Origin: Gammaproteobacteria bacterium 53_120_T64
GTDB taxonomy: Bacteria > Pseudomonadota > Gammaproteobacteria > Pseudomonadales > Porticoccaceae
Assembly: GCA_002162815.1 (NCBI GenBank)
Contig: MAAT01000062.1
Location: 1 to 64,000 of the forward strand
Length of the DNA: 64,000 bases
Direction: 5' to 3'
Position 1 is the stretch's first letter, and every line of letters starts with the position of its first letter. The position numbers were made by a program, and so were the translations under genes. The notes beneath the pieces were generated by a model, which was not told the DNA's origin, did no database searches, and saw only the letters and a list, made by a program, of their open reading frames with translations. This document shows positions 43,951 through 54,271 of this stretch, in pieces.

Positions 43951-46900
43951 TTGACTACTCTCGCCGATCGCATCACCGCCCTCCATCAAGCCGCCGCCAG
44001 CCGCCTGCTCTTTCTCGACGGCGCCACTGGCACCATGATTCAGCGCCACAAACTGGGCGAGGCCGACTTTCGCGGTGAGCGCTTTGCCGACTGGCATCAA
44101 GATCTCGGTGGCAACAACGATCTGTTGGTACTGACCCAGCCACAGATTATTCGCGACATCCACCGCGCCTATCTCCAGGCCGGTGCCGATATTATCGAGA
44201 CCAATACCTTTAATGCCACCTGCGCTTCCCAGTCCGACTACGGCATGGAGGCCATCGTCTATGAGCTCAATTTCGAGGCGGCAAAAATGGCCCGCGAGGC
44301 CGCCGACGAGTTCAGCGCACTGACCCCCGACAAACCCCGCTGGGTGGCCGGTGTTATTGGCCCGACCAGCCGCACCGCATCGATCTCTCCCGACGTCAAC
44401 GACCCCGCCGCCCGCAATACTACCTTTGACGAGTTGGCCGAGGACTACCGCAATGCCACCCGCGCCCTGATTGCCGGGGGTAGCGACATCATTATGATCG
44501 AGACCGTCTTCGACACCCTCAATGCCAAGGCGGCGGTGTTTGCGGTACAGGATGTCTACGAAGAACTGGGTATTGAGTTGCCGATAATGATTTCCGGCAC
44601 CATCACCGATGCCAGCGGCCGCACACTATCGGGACAAACCCCCGAGGCCTTTTGGAATAGCCTGGCCCACGCCAAGCCCTTTGCCATTGGCCTCAACTGC
44701 GCCCTCGGTGGTGAGCAACTGCGCCCCCACATTGAAGAACTGTCGAACATTTGTGCCACGCTGATCAGCGCCCACCCCAACGCCGGTCTGCCCAACGCCT
44801 TTGGCGAGTACGATGAAACGCCGGAAGAAACGGCCAGTATTATTGCCGAGTTTGCCGACCGTGGCCTGATCAATATCGTCGGCGGCTGCTGCGGCACCAC
44901 CCCCGAACACATTAGTGCCATTATCGAGGCCTGCGAGGCCAAAGCGCCACGAAGCGTACCGGAAGAAGCCCAGAGCTGCCGCCTCTCCGGCCTTGAACCC
45001 TTCACCATTGACGGCAACTCCCTGTTCGTCAATGTCGGTGAGCGCTGCAATGTCACCGGCTCGGCCCGCTTTAAGCGGCTGGTGCTCGAGGGCGACTACG
45101 AAACCGCCCTCGCCGTGGCCCTGGAACAAGTCGAGAACGGCGCACAAGTTATCGACATCAATATGGACGAGGGCATGCTCGACGCCGTCGAGGCGATGAC
45201 CACCTTTTTAAAGCTGATCGCCTCTGAGCCGGATATTTCCCGCATTCCGATCATGGTCGACTCGTCGAAATGGCACGTTATTGAAGAGGGTTTAAAGTGC
45301 ATTCAAGGCAAGCCGGTGGTCAACTCCATCAGCATGAAGGAGGGCGAAGCGGCCTTTATTGAGCAGGCCAAACTGTGCAAACGCTACGGCGCCGCTATCG
45401 TGGTGATGGCCTTTGACACCGACGGCCAGGCCGACAATTTGCAACGGCGCATCGAGATCTGCGGGCGCAGTTACGAGCTGCTCGTCAATGAGGTCGGCTT
45501 TAACCCCAACGATATTATTTTCGACCCCAATGTCTTTGCCGTCGCCACCGGTATTGAGGAACACAACAACTACGCCGTCGATTTTATCGAAGCCTGCCGT
45601 TGGATTACCGCCAATCTGCCGGGTGCCAAAATCTCCGGTGGCATCAGCAATGTGTCCTTTTCCTTTCGTGGCAATAATCCGGTGCGCGAGGCCATTCACT
45701 CGGTGTTTCTCTACCACGCCATTAAAGCTGGCCTCAGCATGGGCATCGTTAACGCCGGCCAGCTCGCGGTTTACGACGACCTGCCCGCGGAATTGCGCGA
45801 GGCCGTGGAAGACGTGATTGGCAATCGTCGCGATGACAGCACCGATCGCCTGCTCGCCATTGCCGCTGATTACCTCGGTGACGGCAGCAGCAAAGAAAAG
45901 AAGGAAGACCTAGCCTGGCGCCAGTTCGACGTTCACAAACGCCTCGAACACGCCCTGGTGAAAGGCATCACCACCCACATTATTGAAGACACCGAAGAGG
46001 CTCGCCTACAGGCCGAACGCCCCCTGCATGTGATTGAAGGGCCGCTGATGGACGGCATGAATGTGGTCGGTGATTTATTTGGCGATGGCAAAATGTTTCT
46101 GCCCCAAGTGGTTAAATCGGCACGGGTAATGAAACAATCCGTCGCCCATTTACAACCTTTTATTGAAGCAGAAAAAGACGGTGTCGCCAGCAGTAACGGC
46201 AAAATATTAATGGCCACGGTAAAGGGCGATGTCCACGACATCGGCAAAAACATCGTCGGCGTGGTACTGCAGTGCAATAATTTTGAAGTGATTGATCTCG
46301 GCGTGATGGTGGCCTGTGACAAAATTCTCAGCGTCGCCAAAGAGGAAGGCGTCGATATCATTGGCCTTTCCGGTCTTATCACCCCCTCCCTCGATGAAAT
46401 GGTTCACGTCGCCGCCGAGATGGAAAGGCTCGACTTCGACCTGCCGCTGATGATCGGTGGGGCAACCACCTCCAAGGCCCATACCGCCGTAAAAATAGAC
46501 CCCAAATACAAGCGCGCCCAGGCCATTTATGTTGCCGATGCCTCCCGCGCCGTGGGCGTGGCCAGCACCCTGATGAACCTGGAAAAGCGTCAGGCCTACT
46601 ACGATGACACCGCCGCCGAATACAATGTCGTGCGTGAGCGTGTCGCCAACAGAACACCCCGTGGCGACATTGTGCCCTACGACAAAGCAGTCGCCGCTGG
46701 CTGGCAGTACGACTGGGCCAACTACAGCCCCGTACAGCCAAAAACCTTAGGTGTGCAGGTGTTTAAAGACTATCCATTGGCAGAGCTGATCGACACCATC
46801 GACTGGACGCCATTTTTTATTACCTGGAGTCTAGCCGGAAAATACCCAAAGATTCTTAAAGACAAGGTGGTCGGTGAAGCGGCGCAAAACTTATTCGACG

Positions 46901-47658
46901 ATGCCCAGGCCATGCTGCGCGATTTGGTCGACAACCACAAACTCAAGGCCAATGCGGTGTTGGGTATTTGGCCGGCCAATCGGGTCGACGGTGATGACAT
47001 CGAGATATACCGCGATGCCAGTGCCAACGAGACCCTCGCCACCAGCCATGCAATTCGCCAGCAAACGCGCAAGGGTAAAGACGATTCACCGCTGACCTCA
47101 TTGGCCGATTTTATCGCCCCCAAAACATCGGGAAAAATAGATTATATCGGTGCCTTTGCGGTGACCACCGGCATTAACGCCGACGAACTGGCAGCGGAGT
47201 ACGAAGCCAAGGGTGACGATTACAATTCAATTATGGTCAAAGCCCTCGCCGACCGTTTGGCAGAATCCCTAGCGGAACATATGCACCGTCGTGTGCGCAG
47301 AGAATTGTGGGGCTATGCCGTCGACGAAAATCTCGACAACCAAGCATTAATTGGCGAAAAATATCAGGGTATTCGCCCCGCCCCTGGCTACCCCGCCTGC
47401 CCCGACCACACCGAAAAACGCACCATTTTTGCTCTATTAAATGCCGAGGAAAATGCCGAAATAACGCTGACCGAAAGTGACGCCATGTTTCCCGCCGCCT
47501 CGGTTAGCGGCTGGTATTTTGGCCACCCCGAAGCCCATTATTTTAATACCGGCAAGATGCAACGGGATCAAATCGACAGCCTAGCCCAGCGTAAAAACAG
47601 CAGTACCAAACAGCTGGAGCGCGAGCTCAGCCCAGTGCTAGGCTATAACCCCGATTGA
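43951..47658 (+). CDS. metH: Cobalamin-dependent methionine synthase MetH
   Basis: 1235 residues (E. coli 1227). It transfers the methyl group of methyltetrahydrofolate to homocysteine through B12. Domains: homocysteine-binding (about 1-330, zinc ligands in GLNCALGG and [11 protein letters not shown]), pterin-binding (about 355-620, starting with [16 protein letters not shown]), B12 cap and Rossmann domain with [17 protein letters not shown] (His ligand of cobalt), and reactivation domain with [15 protein letters not shown] for SAM. The start is TTG 43951, the only start codon before the conserved region; no ATG is available. Reactivation by flavodoxin is expected. Confidence 0.97.
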   Translation: MTTLADRITALHQAAASRLLFLDGATGTMIQRHKLGEADFRGERFADWHQDLGGNNDLLVLTQPQIIRDIHRAYLQAGADIIETNTFNATCASQSDYGMEAIVYELNFEAAKMAREAADEFSALTPDKPRWVAGVIGPTSRTASISPDVNDPAARNTTFDELAEDYRNATRALIAGGSDIIMIETVFDTLNAKAAVFAVQDVYEELGIELPIMISGTITDASGRTLSGQTPEAFWNSLAHAKPFAIGLNCALGGEQLRPHIEELSNICATLISAHPNAGLPNAFGEYDETPEETASIIAEFADRGLINIVGGCCGTTPEHISAIIEACEAKAPRSVPEEAQSCRLSGLEPFTIDGNSLFVNVGERCNVTGSARFKRLVLEGDYETALAVALEQVENGAQVIDINMDEGMLDAVEAMTTFLKLIASEPDISRIPIMVDSSKWHVIEEGLKCIQGKPVVNSISMKEGEAAFIEQAKLCKRYGAAIVVMAFDTDGQADNLQRRIEICGRSYELLVNEVGFNPNDIIFDPNVFAVATGIEEHNNYAVDFIEACRWITANLPGAKISGGISNVSFSFRGNNPVREAIHSVFLYHAIKAGLSMGIVNAGQLAVYDDLPAELREAVEDVIGNRRDDSTDRLLAIAADYLGDGSSKEKKEDLAWRQFDVHKRLEHALVKGITTHIIEDTEEARLQAERPLHVIEGPLMDGMNVVGDLFGDGKMFLPQVVKSARVMKQSVAHLQPFIEAEKDGVASSNGKILMATVKGDVHDIGKNIVGVVLQCNNFEVIDLGVMVACDKILSVAKEEGVDIIGLSGLITPSLDEMVHVAAEMERLDFDLPLMIGGATTSKAHTAVKIDPKYKRAQAIYVADASRAVGVASTLMNLEKRQAYYDDTAAEYNVVRERVANRTPRGDIVPYDKAVAAGWQYDWANYSPVQPKTLGVQVFKDYPLAELIDTIDWTPFFITWSLAGKYPKILKDKVVGEAAQNLFDDAQAMLRDLVDNHKLKANAVLGIWPANRVDGDDIEIYRDASANETLATSHAIRQQTRKGKDDSPLTSLADFIAPKTSGKIDYIGAFAVTTGINADELAAEYEAKGDDYNSIMVKALADRLAESLAEHMHRRVRRELWGYAVDENLDNQALIGEKYQGIRPAPGYPACPDHTEKRTIFALLNAEENAEITLTESDAMFPAASVSGWYFGHPEAHYFNTGKMQRDQIDSLAQRKNSSTKQLERELSPVLGYNPD

Positions 47659-47668
47659 GGACTTGCTG

Positions 47669-47893
47669 ATGAATAAGCAGGATGATAAGCATGAAGCTGA
47701 TGACGAGCAAAGGCCCGGCGCCATCGATCTACTGAAAAGTACCCTGTCGGCCGCCATCGGCGTGCAAACTAATGCCAACCGCGAAAGGGATTTCAAGCAC
47801 GGCAATATTAAAACCTTTGTGGTGGCCGGCATTGTTTTTACCGTGGTATTTATTGGCACGGTAATTAGCGTGGTTAACTTTGTTCTACCCTAA
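47669..47893 (+). CDS. DUF2970 small membrane protein
   Basis: 74 residues from ATG 47669 (MNKQDDKHEADD), preceded by GAGG at good spacing; 10 bases after metH. The sequence has an acidic N-terminus, LLKSTLSAAIGVQTNANRER, the typical DUF2970 core, and one C-terminal membrane helix (about 51-72, FVVAGIVFTVVFIGTVISVV). Function unknown. Likely co-transcribed with metH. Confidence 0.85.
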   Translation: MNKQDDKHEADDEQRPGAIDLLKSTLSAAIGVQTNANRERDFKHGNIKTFVVAGIVFTVVFIGTVISVVNFVLP

Positions 47894-48054
47894 GGCTAGG
47901 TAGTCACCGAGAAAGCCATACATAAATCCTGCGGTACTCCCTAGCACTCTCGATAAAACACAGGGCTTACAGGAGCGGCGCCGATAACCAGCCTGACACC
48001 GAGGCGAGTTATCGTCGCCACCCTGCTTAAGCGTGGCCTCTTCAAGTAAAACAC

Positions 48055-48612
48055 TTACAGTGAAGCCGCTATCGCCACTGCCAGTTTGCGCAACAACGAC
48101 TTCTCCGCCGTCACCAATGCCTCGTAGCCATCAACACTCAGGGCCTGGCTTTCCGCAAAGCCATGCTCAGAAACGACGCTGTGCCGATCGAGAGCAAATA
48201 CCTGCCAGTAGGCAACCAGGGTGGCCTCTCCACTGGTGGTGCCGTGCAGCTGGTCGATACGCAAATCAATACGGCGCTGCCAGTCATTTTCACCGCTATC
48301 ATGGACACGGATGATTTGCCCCTTATGTGCAGATATTTCTCGCGCCATAAATACCCGCAAACTGGCCCGTAAAGGTTCCGCCCACTGATGATCGCGAGCT
48401 GTGCGCACCTCGCCACTACTGGTCTCCTGCACCAGACCCAGGTTGTCAATATAGGGCGCTACCACGACAGTACCCAGCCCCACTACAGCGCTTTGCTGAT
48501 CAACAGAAAACTGACTAGGCGCCTCACTGCGCAATAGATACTGTTTCAGTGCCGGTACCGTACTCGTACAGCCGCTGGCCAACACCAAGACTATAAAAAT
48601 AAGAAATTTCAT
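48055..48612 (-). CDS. pqiC: PqiC outer-membrane lipoprotein (ABC-type transport auxiliary, DUF330)
   Basis: 185 residues. A lipoprotein signal MKFLIFIVLVLASGC with lipobox ASGC is followed by the DUF330/YmbA domain (YLLRSEAPSQF near the start; DNLGLVQETSSGEVRTA). PqiC sits in the outer membrane inner leaflet and caps the PqiB tube that bridges the periplasm for lipid movement. Its ATG overlaps the end of pqiB by four bases. Last in the pqi operon. Confidence 0.92.
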   Translation of the reverse strand: MKFLIFIVLVLASGCTSTVPALKQYLLRSEAPSQFSVDQQSAVVGLGTVVVAPYIDNLGLVQETSSGEVRTARDHQWAEPLRASLRVFMAREISAHKGQIIRVHDSGENDWQRRIDLRIDQLHGTTSGEATLVAYWQVFALDRHSVVSEHGFAESQALSVDGYEALVTAEKSLLRKLAVAIAASL

Positions 48613-50249
48613 TGCGCGCTGGCCTCGGGTATCAGATCGGGTTGCGGTGAAACGGGGAACAGTATCGCGTTGGGCTTAATCGACAGCTGGCGAATTAAGG
48701 CATCGAGGCTAATCAAGGTCGCATTCAACGTGCCAACCGAAGAACCCAGGCTTTGCGCCATTGTCGAGTTCGGCGCAAGGCCCTTCAATACCGTACGCAA
48801 TTCATTCAGTGTCGCCACCAATTCCTCGGGTAAAGCCTGCGTATTATCACTCGCCAAAATGCTATTGGCCGAATCGATGGCTGCCGTCAAGGAATTCAAG
48901 GTCTCGTCAGCCCTGCCGATGAGCTGATTCGCTCCCACCATCGTGGCCTCAAAAGGCAGTCCATTGAGCGTATCGAGAAAGCTGCCAACCTGCTGTTCTA
49001 GCCGTGCAACACCGGTCTCTATACTGGGAATAACACGGTATTGCTCAAACGTCCCCAACTCTGCGGGCGCTTCATCCGGGTAGTAATCGAGGTTAATCAA
49101 TTGTTTGCCGGTGAGTAAATTGCCGGTCTCCAATGAGGCGCGCAGACCATTGGCATTGACGCCACTGGCGATGACCTTTGCCAGTCTTGCCACCGCTTGC
49201 TCGCTATCACCGGCTTCTAGGCGACCCGGCTCAAGATAAATTAACACCGGTATCGCCTTACCCGTGCCCACCATACCCTTACTCGCCAACTCCTTTATAA
49301 GCAAGCGCTCGACACGACCTATTTCTATGCCCCGATACTCCACTGGCGCACCCGGCACCAAGCCACGCAGGGATTGGGAAAACGCCACCACATAGTGCAT
49401 TCCGTGGCGATAGGGCTGCTGGAGAATCTCGTCATAGGATTGATAGAGCTTAAACTCTTCGCCACTCTCAACAAGCTCGCCCGCCGGGAGACCGGGAACC
49501 CTGCCAAAAGCGACACCCCCGAGTAAAATGGTATCCATCGAGCCCATGTCCACCTCGAAGCCCCCTGCGGACGCTTTCAAGGCAATGCCACTGGTATCCC
49601 AAAAGCGCGTGGTACTACTAATCAACTGATGAAAGGGCGCATCGACGAACACATCAAAGCGCACCTGGCGTCGCTGCGCGTCAAACTCCATCGCCTCGAT
49701 ACGCCCAACGGGGTAACCGCGATAGAGCACGGCATTGCCCGTACTGACCGATCCCGCCCGGTCACTGTACAGACTCAAACGCAGCCCCGGAGCATCGGCG
49801 GCGGTCAGTGGCGGGTCTTCAAGGCCAATAAAGGCCTGTTGTGGCGTCGCACTAGAACCCGGCGCAATTTCGATGTAGGCCCCGGCTAACAGAGTACTCA
49901 GGCCCGATACACCACCGGCACCGATACGTGCCCGCACCACCCAGAAACGGGTGTCCTCGACCAGCAGCTCTCGCGCTTCCTGATCGAGCTTAATCGTTGC
50001 CCTGACGCCGGACAAATCCTCTTTAATGGTGACGCTCTCAACCACTCCGACATCGACACTGAGCAGGCGCACCTGGGTTTTCCCCACCTCGAGGCTATCC
50101 GCTGTGGCAAAGTCGATGGTAATGGTTGGCCCCTGCGTCATTAGCGAATGAGCGACTATCGAGGCACCCACGACTAGGGTCAGCAGCGGTAGAATCCAGA
50201 TCGCAGAAAATTTTCTACCACTGCTCACCGTGGCCTTCATTTCACTCAT
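48609..50249 (-). CDS. pqiB: PqiB, MCE-family intermembrane lipid transport protein
   Basis: 546 residues, the same length as E. coli PqiB. One N-terminal membrane helix (about 15-37, IWILPLLTLVVGASIVAHSL) leads to three MCE domains (each with a (Y)RGxxIGRV-type turn: VLYRGYPVGRIEAM and VEYRGIEIGRVERL visible) and a C-terminal coiled coil (about 425-520). PqiB hexamers form a needle-like channel through the periplasm. Overlaps pqiA (C-part) by eight bases and pqiC by four. Confidence 0.95.
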   Translation of the reverse strand: MSEMKATVSSGRKFSAIWILPLLTLVVGASIVAHSLMTQGPTITIDFATADSLEVGKTQVRLLSVDVGVVESVTIKEDLSGVRATIKLDQEARELLVEDTRFWVVRARIGAGGVSGLSTLLAGAYIEIAPGSSATPQQAFIGLEDPPLTAADAPGLRLSLYSDRAGSVSTGNAVLYRGYPVGRIEAMEFDAQRRQVRFDVFVDAPFHQLISSTTRFWDTSGIALKASAGGFEVDMGSMDTILLGGVAFGRVPGLPAGELVESGEEFKLYQSYDEILQQPYRHGMHYVVAFSQSLRGLVPGAPVEYRGIEIGRVERLLIKELASKGMVGTGKAIPVLIYLEPGRLEAGDSEQAVARLAKVIASGVNANGLRASLETGNLLTGKQLINLDYYPDEAPAELGTFEQYRVIPSIETGVARLEQQVGSFLDTLNGLPFEATMVGANQLIGRADETLNSLTAAIDSANSILASDNTQALPEELVATLNELRTVLKGLAPNSTMAQSLGSSVGTLNATLISLDALIRQLSIKPNAILFPVSPQPDLIPEASAQ

Positions 50250-50874
50250 CGCTCTTTTCCCTTTGGTCCCACATTAAGCGCGGGTCAAAACTTTCCGCCG
50301 CCAGCATCGAAACAATCACCACCCCGGCAAAGGCCATCGCGGCGGCACCCGGACGAATCACCAGTAAATTACTCAAATTAATCAAGGCCACTAGTATCGC
50401 CACCACAAACACATCGATCATCGACCACTTGCCAATAAACTCGGTGATGCGATACAGCACTGTGCGTTGACGCACTGTCTCGGCTGGGCCCTTGCGCACA
50501 CTCCAGCAGAGGTAGAACATCATCGCCAACTTGCTGACGGGAATCATCACACTGGCAAAAAAGATCACCGCCGCAATTGCTACCGAGCCCATATCAATTA
50601 ATAACACCACACCACCAATAATCGTACTCGGTGTTGGTTGACCGAATTGGTCGGTCACCATAATTGGCAAGACATTGGCCGGGATATAGAGCACACAAGC
50701 CGTCAACAATAGAGCTAAGGTGCGCTCTAGGCTATTGCTTTTACGCAAGTGCAAAGCAGCACCACAGCGTGGGCAGCGCTGCTGATTGGCAGCCGCCAAC
50801 TTGAGGCAGAGATGGCAGGAGGCAAGCCCTTGGGAGGCGGCGGTTAACGGCGCGTCAACCGCGACATTTCTCAT
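50242..50874 (-). CDS. pqiA: PqiA family protein, second half of a split PqiA
   Basis: 210 residues. A zinc-ribbon-like head (CHLCLKLAAANQQRCPRCGA) is followed by four membrane helices and the PqiA signature ALLLTACVLYIPANVLPIM. E. coli PqiA is one 417-residue chain with two such halves; here the halves are separate genes overlapping by four bases (ATGA). This split form is common in other Proteobacteria, so I do not regard it as damage. It should feed lipids to PqiB at the inner membrane. Confidence 0.92.
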   Translation of the reverse strand: MRNVAVDAPLTAASQGLASCHLCLKLAAANQQRCPRCGAALHLRKSNSLERTLALLLTACVLYIPANVLPIMVTDQFGQPTPSTIIGGVVLLIDMGSVAIAAVIFFASVMIPVSKLAMMFYLCWSVRKGPAETVRQRTVLYRITEFIGKWSMIDVFVVAILVALINLSNLLVIRPGAAAMAFAGVVIVSMLAAESFDPRLMWDQREKSDE

Positions 50875-51482
50875 GACTGCAGGGCCTCAATGCGCTGCCA
50901 ATACTGGGCTCGATCGAGCCCCGCCAGGGACAACACAAAAAACAGACTGAACAGCGCATAAGCCCAAAATGAGAGACCCATAATAACCGTCGCCATATGG
51001 CCTATTTTCACCAGGCTGACCAAAACGCCGATAAAGAAGACCTCAACCATGCTCCAGTTTTGCAGCCAGTAAATCAGCCGCCCCACCGGCCGCAGCCAAT
51101 CGCAATCGCGCTCAAACAGCAAGGCAACATTCAAGGCCAGCATTAAAACAAGCACCAGTGCGGGGATAAAAATAATAAACGCCGCCACTAAAAAGGCCAG
51201 ACCCGGCATGCCGTAGTGCCAAAGATTCAGCGCGGTCTGCGGTAAGGTCATCACGCTTTCCAAGCCGCTAGCCTTGAAGGACATGAAGGGATAGCTGCAG
51301 GCCAGCGCCAACAGCATCAGCGCCGAGGAGGTATAGGCAATCACCCGCTGCGTTGCATCGGCACGATAGGTGGAGAGAAAGTGCCCACAGCGCGAGCAGT
51401 GCGCCGATTCACCATCCTCCAGTGTGGAGATATCGAATAACACGTCGCAGGAGGGGCAGGCCAGAAAGCCCTCCAAGTTCAT
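50871..51482 (-). CDS. pqiA: PqiA family protein, first half of a split PqiA
   Basis: 203 residues from ATG 51482 (MNLEGFLACPSCDVLFDIS); the frame is open to TTG 51548 with another ATG at 51521, and none has a clear ribosome site. It has two CxxC pairs (CPSC, CSRC) making the rubredoxin-like head, then four membrane helices with the LLALACSYPFMSFKASGL pattern. It equals the N-terminal half of E. coli PqiA. First gene of pqiA(N)-pqiA(C)-pqiB-pqiC. Confidence 0.9.
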   Translation of the reverse strand: MNLEGFLACPSCDVLFDISTLEDGESAHCSRCGHFLSTYRADATQRVIAYTSSALMLLALACSYPFMSFKASGLESVMTLPQTALNLWHYGMPGLAFLVAAFIIFIPALVLVLMLALNVALLFERDCDWLRPVGRLIYWLQNWSMVEVFFIGVLVSLVKIGHMATVIMGLSFWAYALFSLFFVLSLAGLDRAQYWQRIEALQS

Positions 51483-51674
51483 GTCTGTAGCATTTTTTAT
51501 TGTTTTCAGACAACACTCCATGGCGAACTGGTATCGATACCGGAACAAAATCGCTTTCCACTATACAGAAGAAATGCTCCCTTCAAGCGATAAAGCTTTT
51601 GCCTACATTTAAAGACGATTATCATCAAGCTCGAATCTCCATTCAGGCAACCCGCCACGCCCTACAGGCCAACA

Positions 51675-52499
51675 ATGCGCACAGCCCTTATTACACCTTT
51701 GATTTTTTTAGGCGCCAAGAGAAAACACCTAATATCACTTGTTAGCAGAGGCCTTTTTTGTTTTTGCCTTGCTGTCACGGCAAGCATCGGCGCTCAGGCG
51801 GAGCAGGTTACGGCAGCGATTGCCGCTAATTTCGCCGGCACGATACGACAGCTAAAACCGCTATTTGAACGTGAGACCGGTCACCGCTTAGTCAGCAGTT
51901 TTGCCTCCAGCGGAACGCTCTTTGCGCAAATACACAATGGCGCACCCTTCGATGTTTTTTTATCGGCGGATGAACAACGACCGCAACAACTGATTGACGA
52001 TCAGCTTGCCATCGCCGACAGCGCGTTTATTTATGCCACCGGCCTGCTCGTGTTGTGGAGTAGCCAGCCCGAGCTCGTCGACCCACGGGGCGATGTGCTG
52101 CGCGCTGGCCACTGGCGTGAAAAAGGCATCCGCCACATCGCCCTCGCCAATCCGAAAACGGCACCCTATGGCAGGGCCGCCCTGCAGACCCTCAAAGCCA
52201 TGCACTTACTCAATGCCAGCAAGCCCTATCGCGTCACCGGGCAAAACATTGCACAGACCTTTCAATTTGTCGCATCGGCCAATGCCCAGCTCGGCTTTAT
52301 TGCAAAAACCCAGCTTCTCGCCCTGCCAGAAAACGAGCGCGGCTCCACCTGGCGAGTGCCGGAGCTGATGTACAGCCCCATTAGACAACAGGCAGTGATG
52401 TTAACGCGAGGCCGAGACAATCGTGCTGCCGAGGCCTTCCTGAGATTTCTACAAAGTCCTCAGACGCAAAAGATGATTAGCGCCCGGGGCTACAAGTAA
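51675..52499 (+). CDS. modA: Molybdate ABC transporter substrate-binding protein ModA (orphan)
   Basis: 274 residues. A long N-terminal region ends in a signal peptide (about 22-42, cut at GAQAE). Mature protein begins QVTAAIAANFAGTIRQL, with ModA features VSSFASSGTLFAQIHNGAPFDVFLSAD and ANPKTAPYGRAALQ. It binds molybdate or tungstate in the periplasm. No modB or modC lies beside it, so the permease must be elsewhere or the protein has another use. It converges with the CoA-transferase gene, five bases between stops. Confidence 0.92.
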   Translation: MRTALITPLIFLGAKRKHLISLVSRGLFCFCLAVTASIGAQAEQVTAAIAANFAGTIRQLKPLFERETGHRLVSSFASSGTLFAQIHNGAPFDVFLSADEQRPQQLIDDQLAIADSAFIYATGLLVLWSSQPELVDPRGDVLRAGHWREKGIRHIALANPKTAPYGRAALQTLKAMHLLNASKPYRVTGQNIAQTFQFVASANAQLGFIAKTQLLALPENERGSTWRVPELMYSPIRQQAVMLTRGRDNRAAEAFLRFLQSPQTQKMISARGYK

Positions 52500-52504
52500 T
52501 AAAA

Positions 52505-53740
52505 TTAGCGCGCGCCAGTTTCGGCGTGCAGCACGCCACGGTCACACAGCGCCTGCACCTGTGCATCGCTATAGCCAAGGCTGGCTTGTAACACTGCCTT
52601 GTTATCCTCGCCCCGAAAAGAAGTCCACAGCTCGGGCAGGCTCGGCAACTCAGATGACTTAATCGGAAAACCGGGAATAATCACCCCGTCTTCGATCACC
52701 TTGTCCGCTACCTTGCGCACCATTTCCCGCTCGATAAAGTGCGGGTGGCCGATAGTGTCGGCGACCGACAAAACCGGTGCACAGGGCACACGATACTCGG
52801 CTAAGGTATCGAGAATAACCGCGTCGGATGGCATATCGCCCATCCAGGCCTCCACCAGTGCCACCAACTCCAGGCGGTTCGCAGCACGGCTGCGCATATC
52901 GACAAAACGGGGGTCGTCCATTAGCTCGGGGCGACCCATCGCCCGGGGTAGTCCCGGCCACTGCAGGTCACCGGCAAGAATAGCGATCCAGCCCTCGGCA
53001 CTTTTAAACACACCATAGGGCGCCAAGCCTTGATGGTGAGCACCGCAGCGCATCGGGTGATATTCAGTCTTAGCATTGGCGCAGAGTTCAACGTTGGCCT
53101 CGTGCATATGATAGAGGGCATCGACCATCGCCACGTCAATATTCTGACCCCGGCCGGTGCGCTCGCGGTGATAGAGGGCATAGCCGAGAAAACCAAAACC
53201 GTGGACCCCGGCATTAACATCGGCAATCGCCATATTAACGAATTGAGGGGGGCCATCTGGCTCGCCGGTCATATGCATCAAACCGGAAAAAGCCTGGGCG
53301 ATCAGGTCAAAGCCGACCCGATCCGACAATGGCCCGGTGCGGCCAAAGGCCGATATCGACAGAAAAATTAATGTCGGGTGAAGGGCGCTCAGCGTCTCGT
53401 AATCGAGTTTGCGCTTGGCCATCACTCCTGGGCCGTAATTCTCCACCACGATGTCGACGGTTTTCACCAGCTCGTGCAGCACCTCGATGGTTTCAGGTTT
53501 GGCAAAATCGACACAAAGGCTTTGCTTGCCCCGATTGTGCTGCACGTAATAGGCGCTACGGCGCTGTTTAAAAACCGGAATACTGCGCGAGGGGTCCCCG
53601 CCCGGGGACTGTTCTACCTTAATAATTTCTGCACCCAGTTCCGCCATCATTCGCGTTACCGTCGGCCCGGCGACATATTGGGTAAAATCGAGAACGCGCA
53701 CGCCCTCTAGCATCGGTTTAATACTGTTTAACTCTGTCAT
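52505..53740 (-). CDS. Family III CoA-transferase (CaiB/BaiF type)
   Basis: 411 residues. N-terminal VRVLDFTQYVAGPTVTRMMA and ELGAEIIKVEQSPGGDPSR are diagnostic; catalytic Asp174 lies in MAIADVNAGVHG, and ISAFGRTGPLSDRVGFDLIAQA is the usual CoA-loop region. It transfers CoA to a carboxylic acid, the activation step of many catabolic routes. It is a better match to the formyl-CoA or succinyl-CoA transferase core than the gene at 7554-8768. It lies 133 bases downstream of the DUF6285 gene in the same direction and may share the pathway. Confidence 0.92.
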   Translation of the reverse strand: MTELNSIKPMLEGVRVLDFTQYVAGPTVTRMMAELGAEIIKVEQSPGGDPSRSIPVFKQRRSAYYVQHNRGKQSLCVDFAKPETIEVLHELVKTVDIVVENYGPGVMAKRKLDYETLSALHPTLIFLSISAFGRTGPLSDRVGFDLIAQAFSGLMHMTGEPDGPPQFVNMAIADVNAGVHGFGFLGYALYHRERTGRGQNIDVAMVDALYHMHEANVELCANAKTEYHPMRCGAHHQGLAPYGVFKSAEGWIAILAGDLQWPGLPRAMGRPELMDDPRFVDMRSRAANRLELVALVEAWMGDMPSDAVILDTLAEYRVPCAPVLSVADTIGHPHFIEREMVRKVADKVIEDGVIIPGFPIKSSELPSLPELWTSFRGEDNKAVLQASLGYSDAQVQALCDRGVLHAETGAR

Positions 53741-53873
53741 TTAAAAGCGCCTCTGCGAAGCCTGCCGCCGACAAGGTAGTTGTTACAGCACGTTAAAAAG
53801 GCACCTTATCGACAACAAAATTCTTTTTATTATTAGAATTTACTCGGAGCTTGTCGGCCATTATCTTACTGGG

Positions 53874-54269
53874 CTAGTCGCCTAAACTCTCGCGATAACC
53901 GGCATATCTTGGATTGGCAATCGCCAACTTGTCCTGCAGGGTGGAGCGCACATGACTCATCACCGCCGTTCTTTGGTCATCAAGCTCGCCACCGCGAATA
54001 CTGGCGCAGAGATCGGCATTGAGACTATCGAGTTGTGTTGCACTATCGCCCTCCTCGCCTTCTCGCCCCAACAGACTTTGCAGCCCCTGTAATTCAGCAC
54101 TATCGGCGCTTTCACCCAGCGCCAATTCGCGCTGTACGATACTGAGAATATTTGCCGCGACACGGCATTTATAAATACTGGCGCCACTGAGCTGCGGCAG
54201 TACATCTTTACGCAGAAAGGCTTCAACCCCGCCCAGTAGTTCTTCGGCACTGGCTCTATCTTGTGGCAT
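53874..54269 (-). CDS. DUF6285 protein, phosphotransferase partner
   Basis: 131 residues, soluble and acidic, with SGASIYKCRVAANILSIVQREL near the middle and an R-Y-x-x-Y-R ending (NPRYAGYRESLGD). This is the DUF6285 family, regularly encoded directly after APH-type phosphotransferases in actinobacterial and proteobacterial lipid-catabolism clusters. Here it starts two bases after the phosphotransferase stop. A role as a small helper subunit is likely but unproven. Confidence 0.8.
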   Translation of the reverse strand: MPQDRASAEELLGGVEAFLRKDVLPQLSGASIYKCRVAANILSIVQRELALGESADSAELQGLQSLLGREGEEGDSATQLDSLNADLCASIRGGELDDQRTAVMSHVRSTLQDKLAIANPRYAGYRESLGD

Positions 54270-54271
54270 GG

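Noticed and set aside
47894-48054. Terminator between DUF2970 gene and pqiC
   Set aside because: Only a weak five-pair repeat (GGCGA/TCGCC) is present, with no T-tract.
50242-51548. Frameshifted pqiA
   Set aside because: The two halves each have a proper zinc head and start codon and overlap by ATGA, as in other Proteobacteria with split PqiA; not a mutation.
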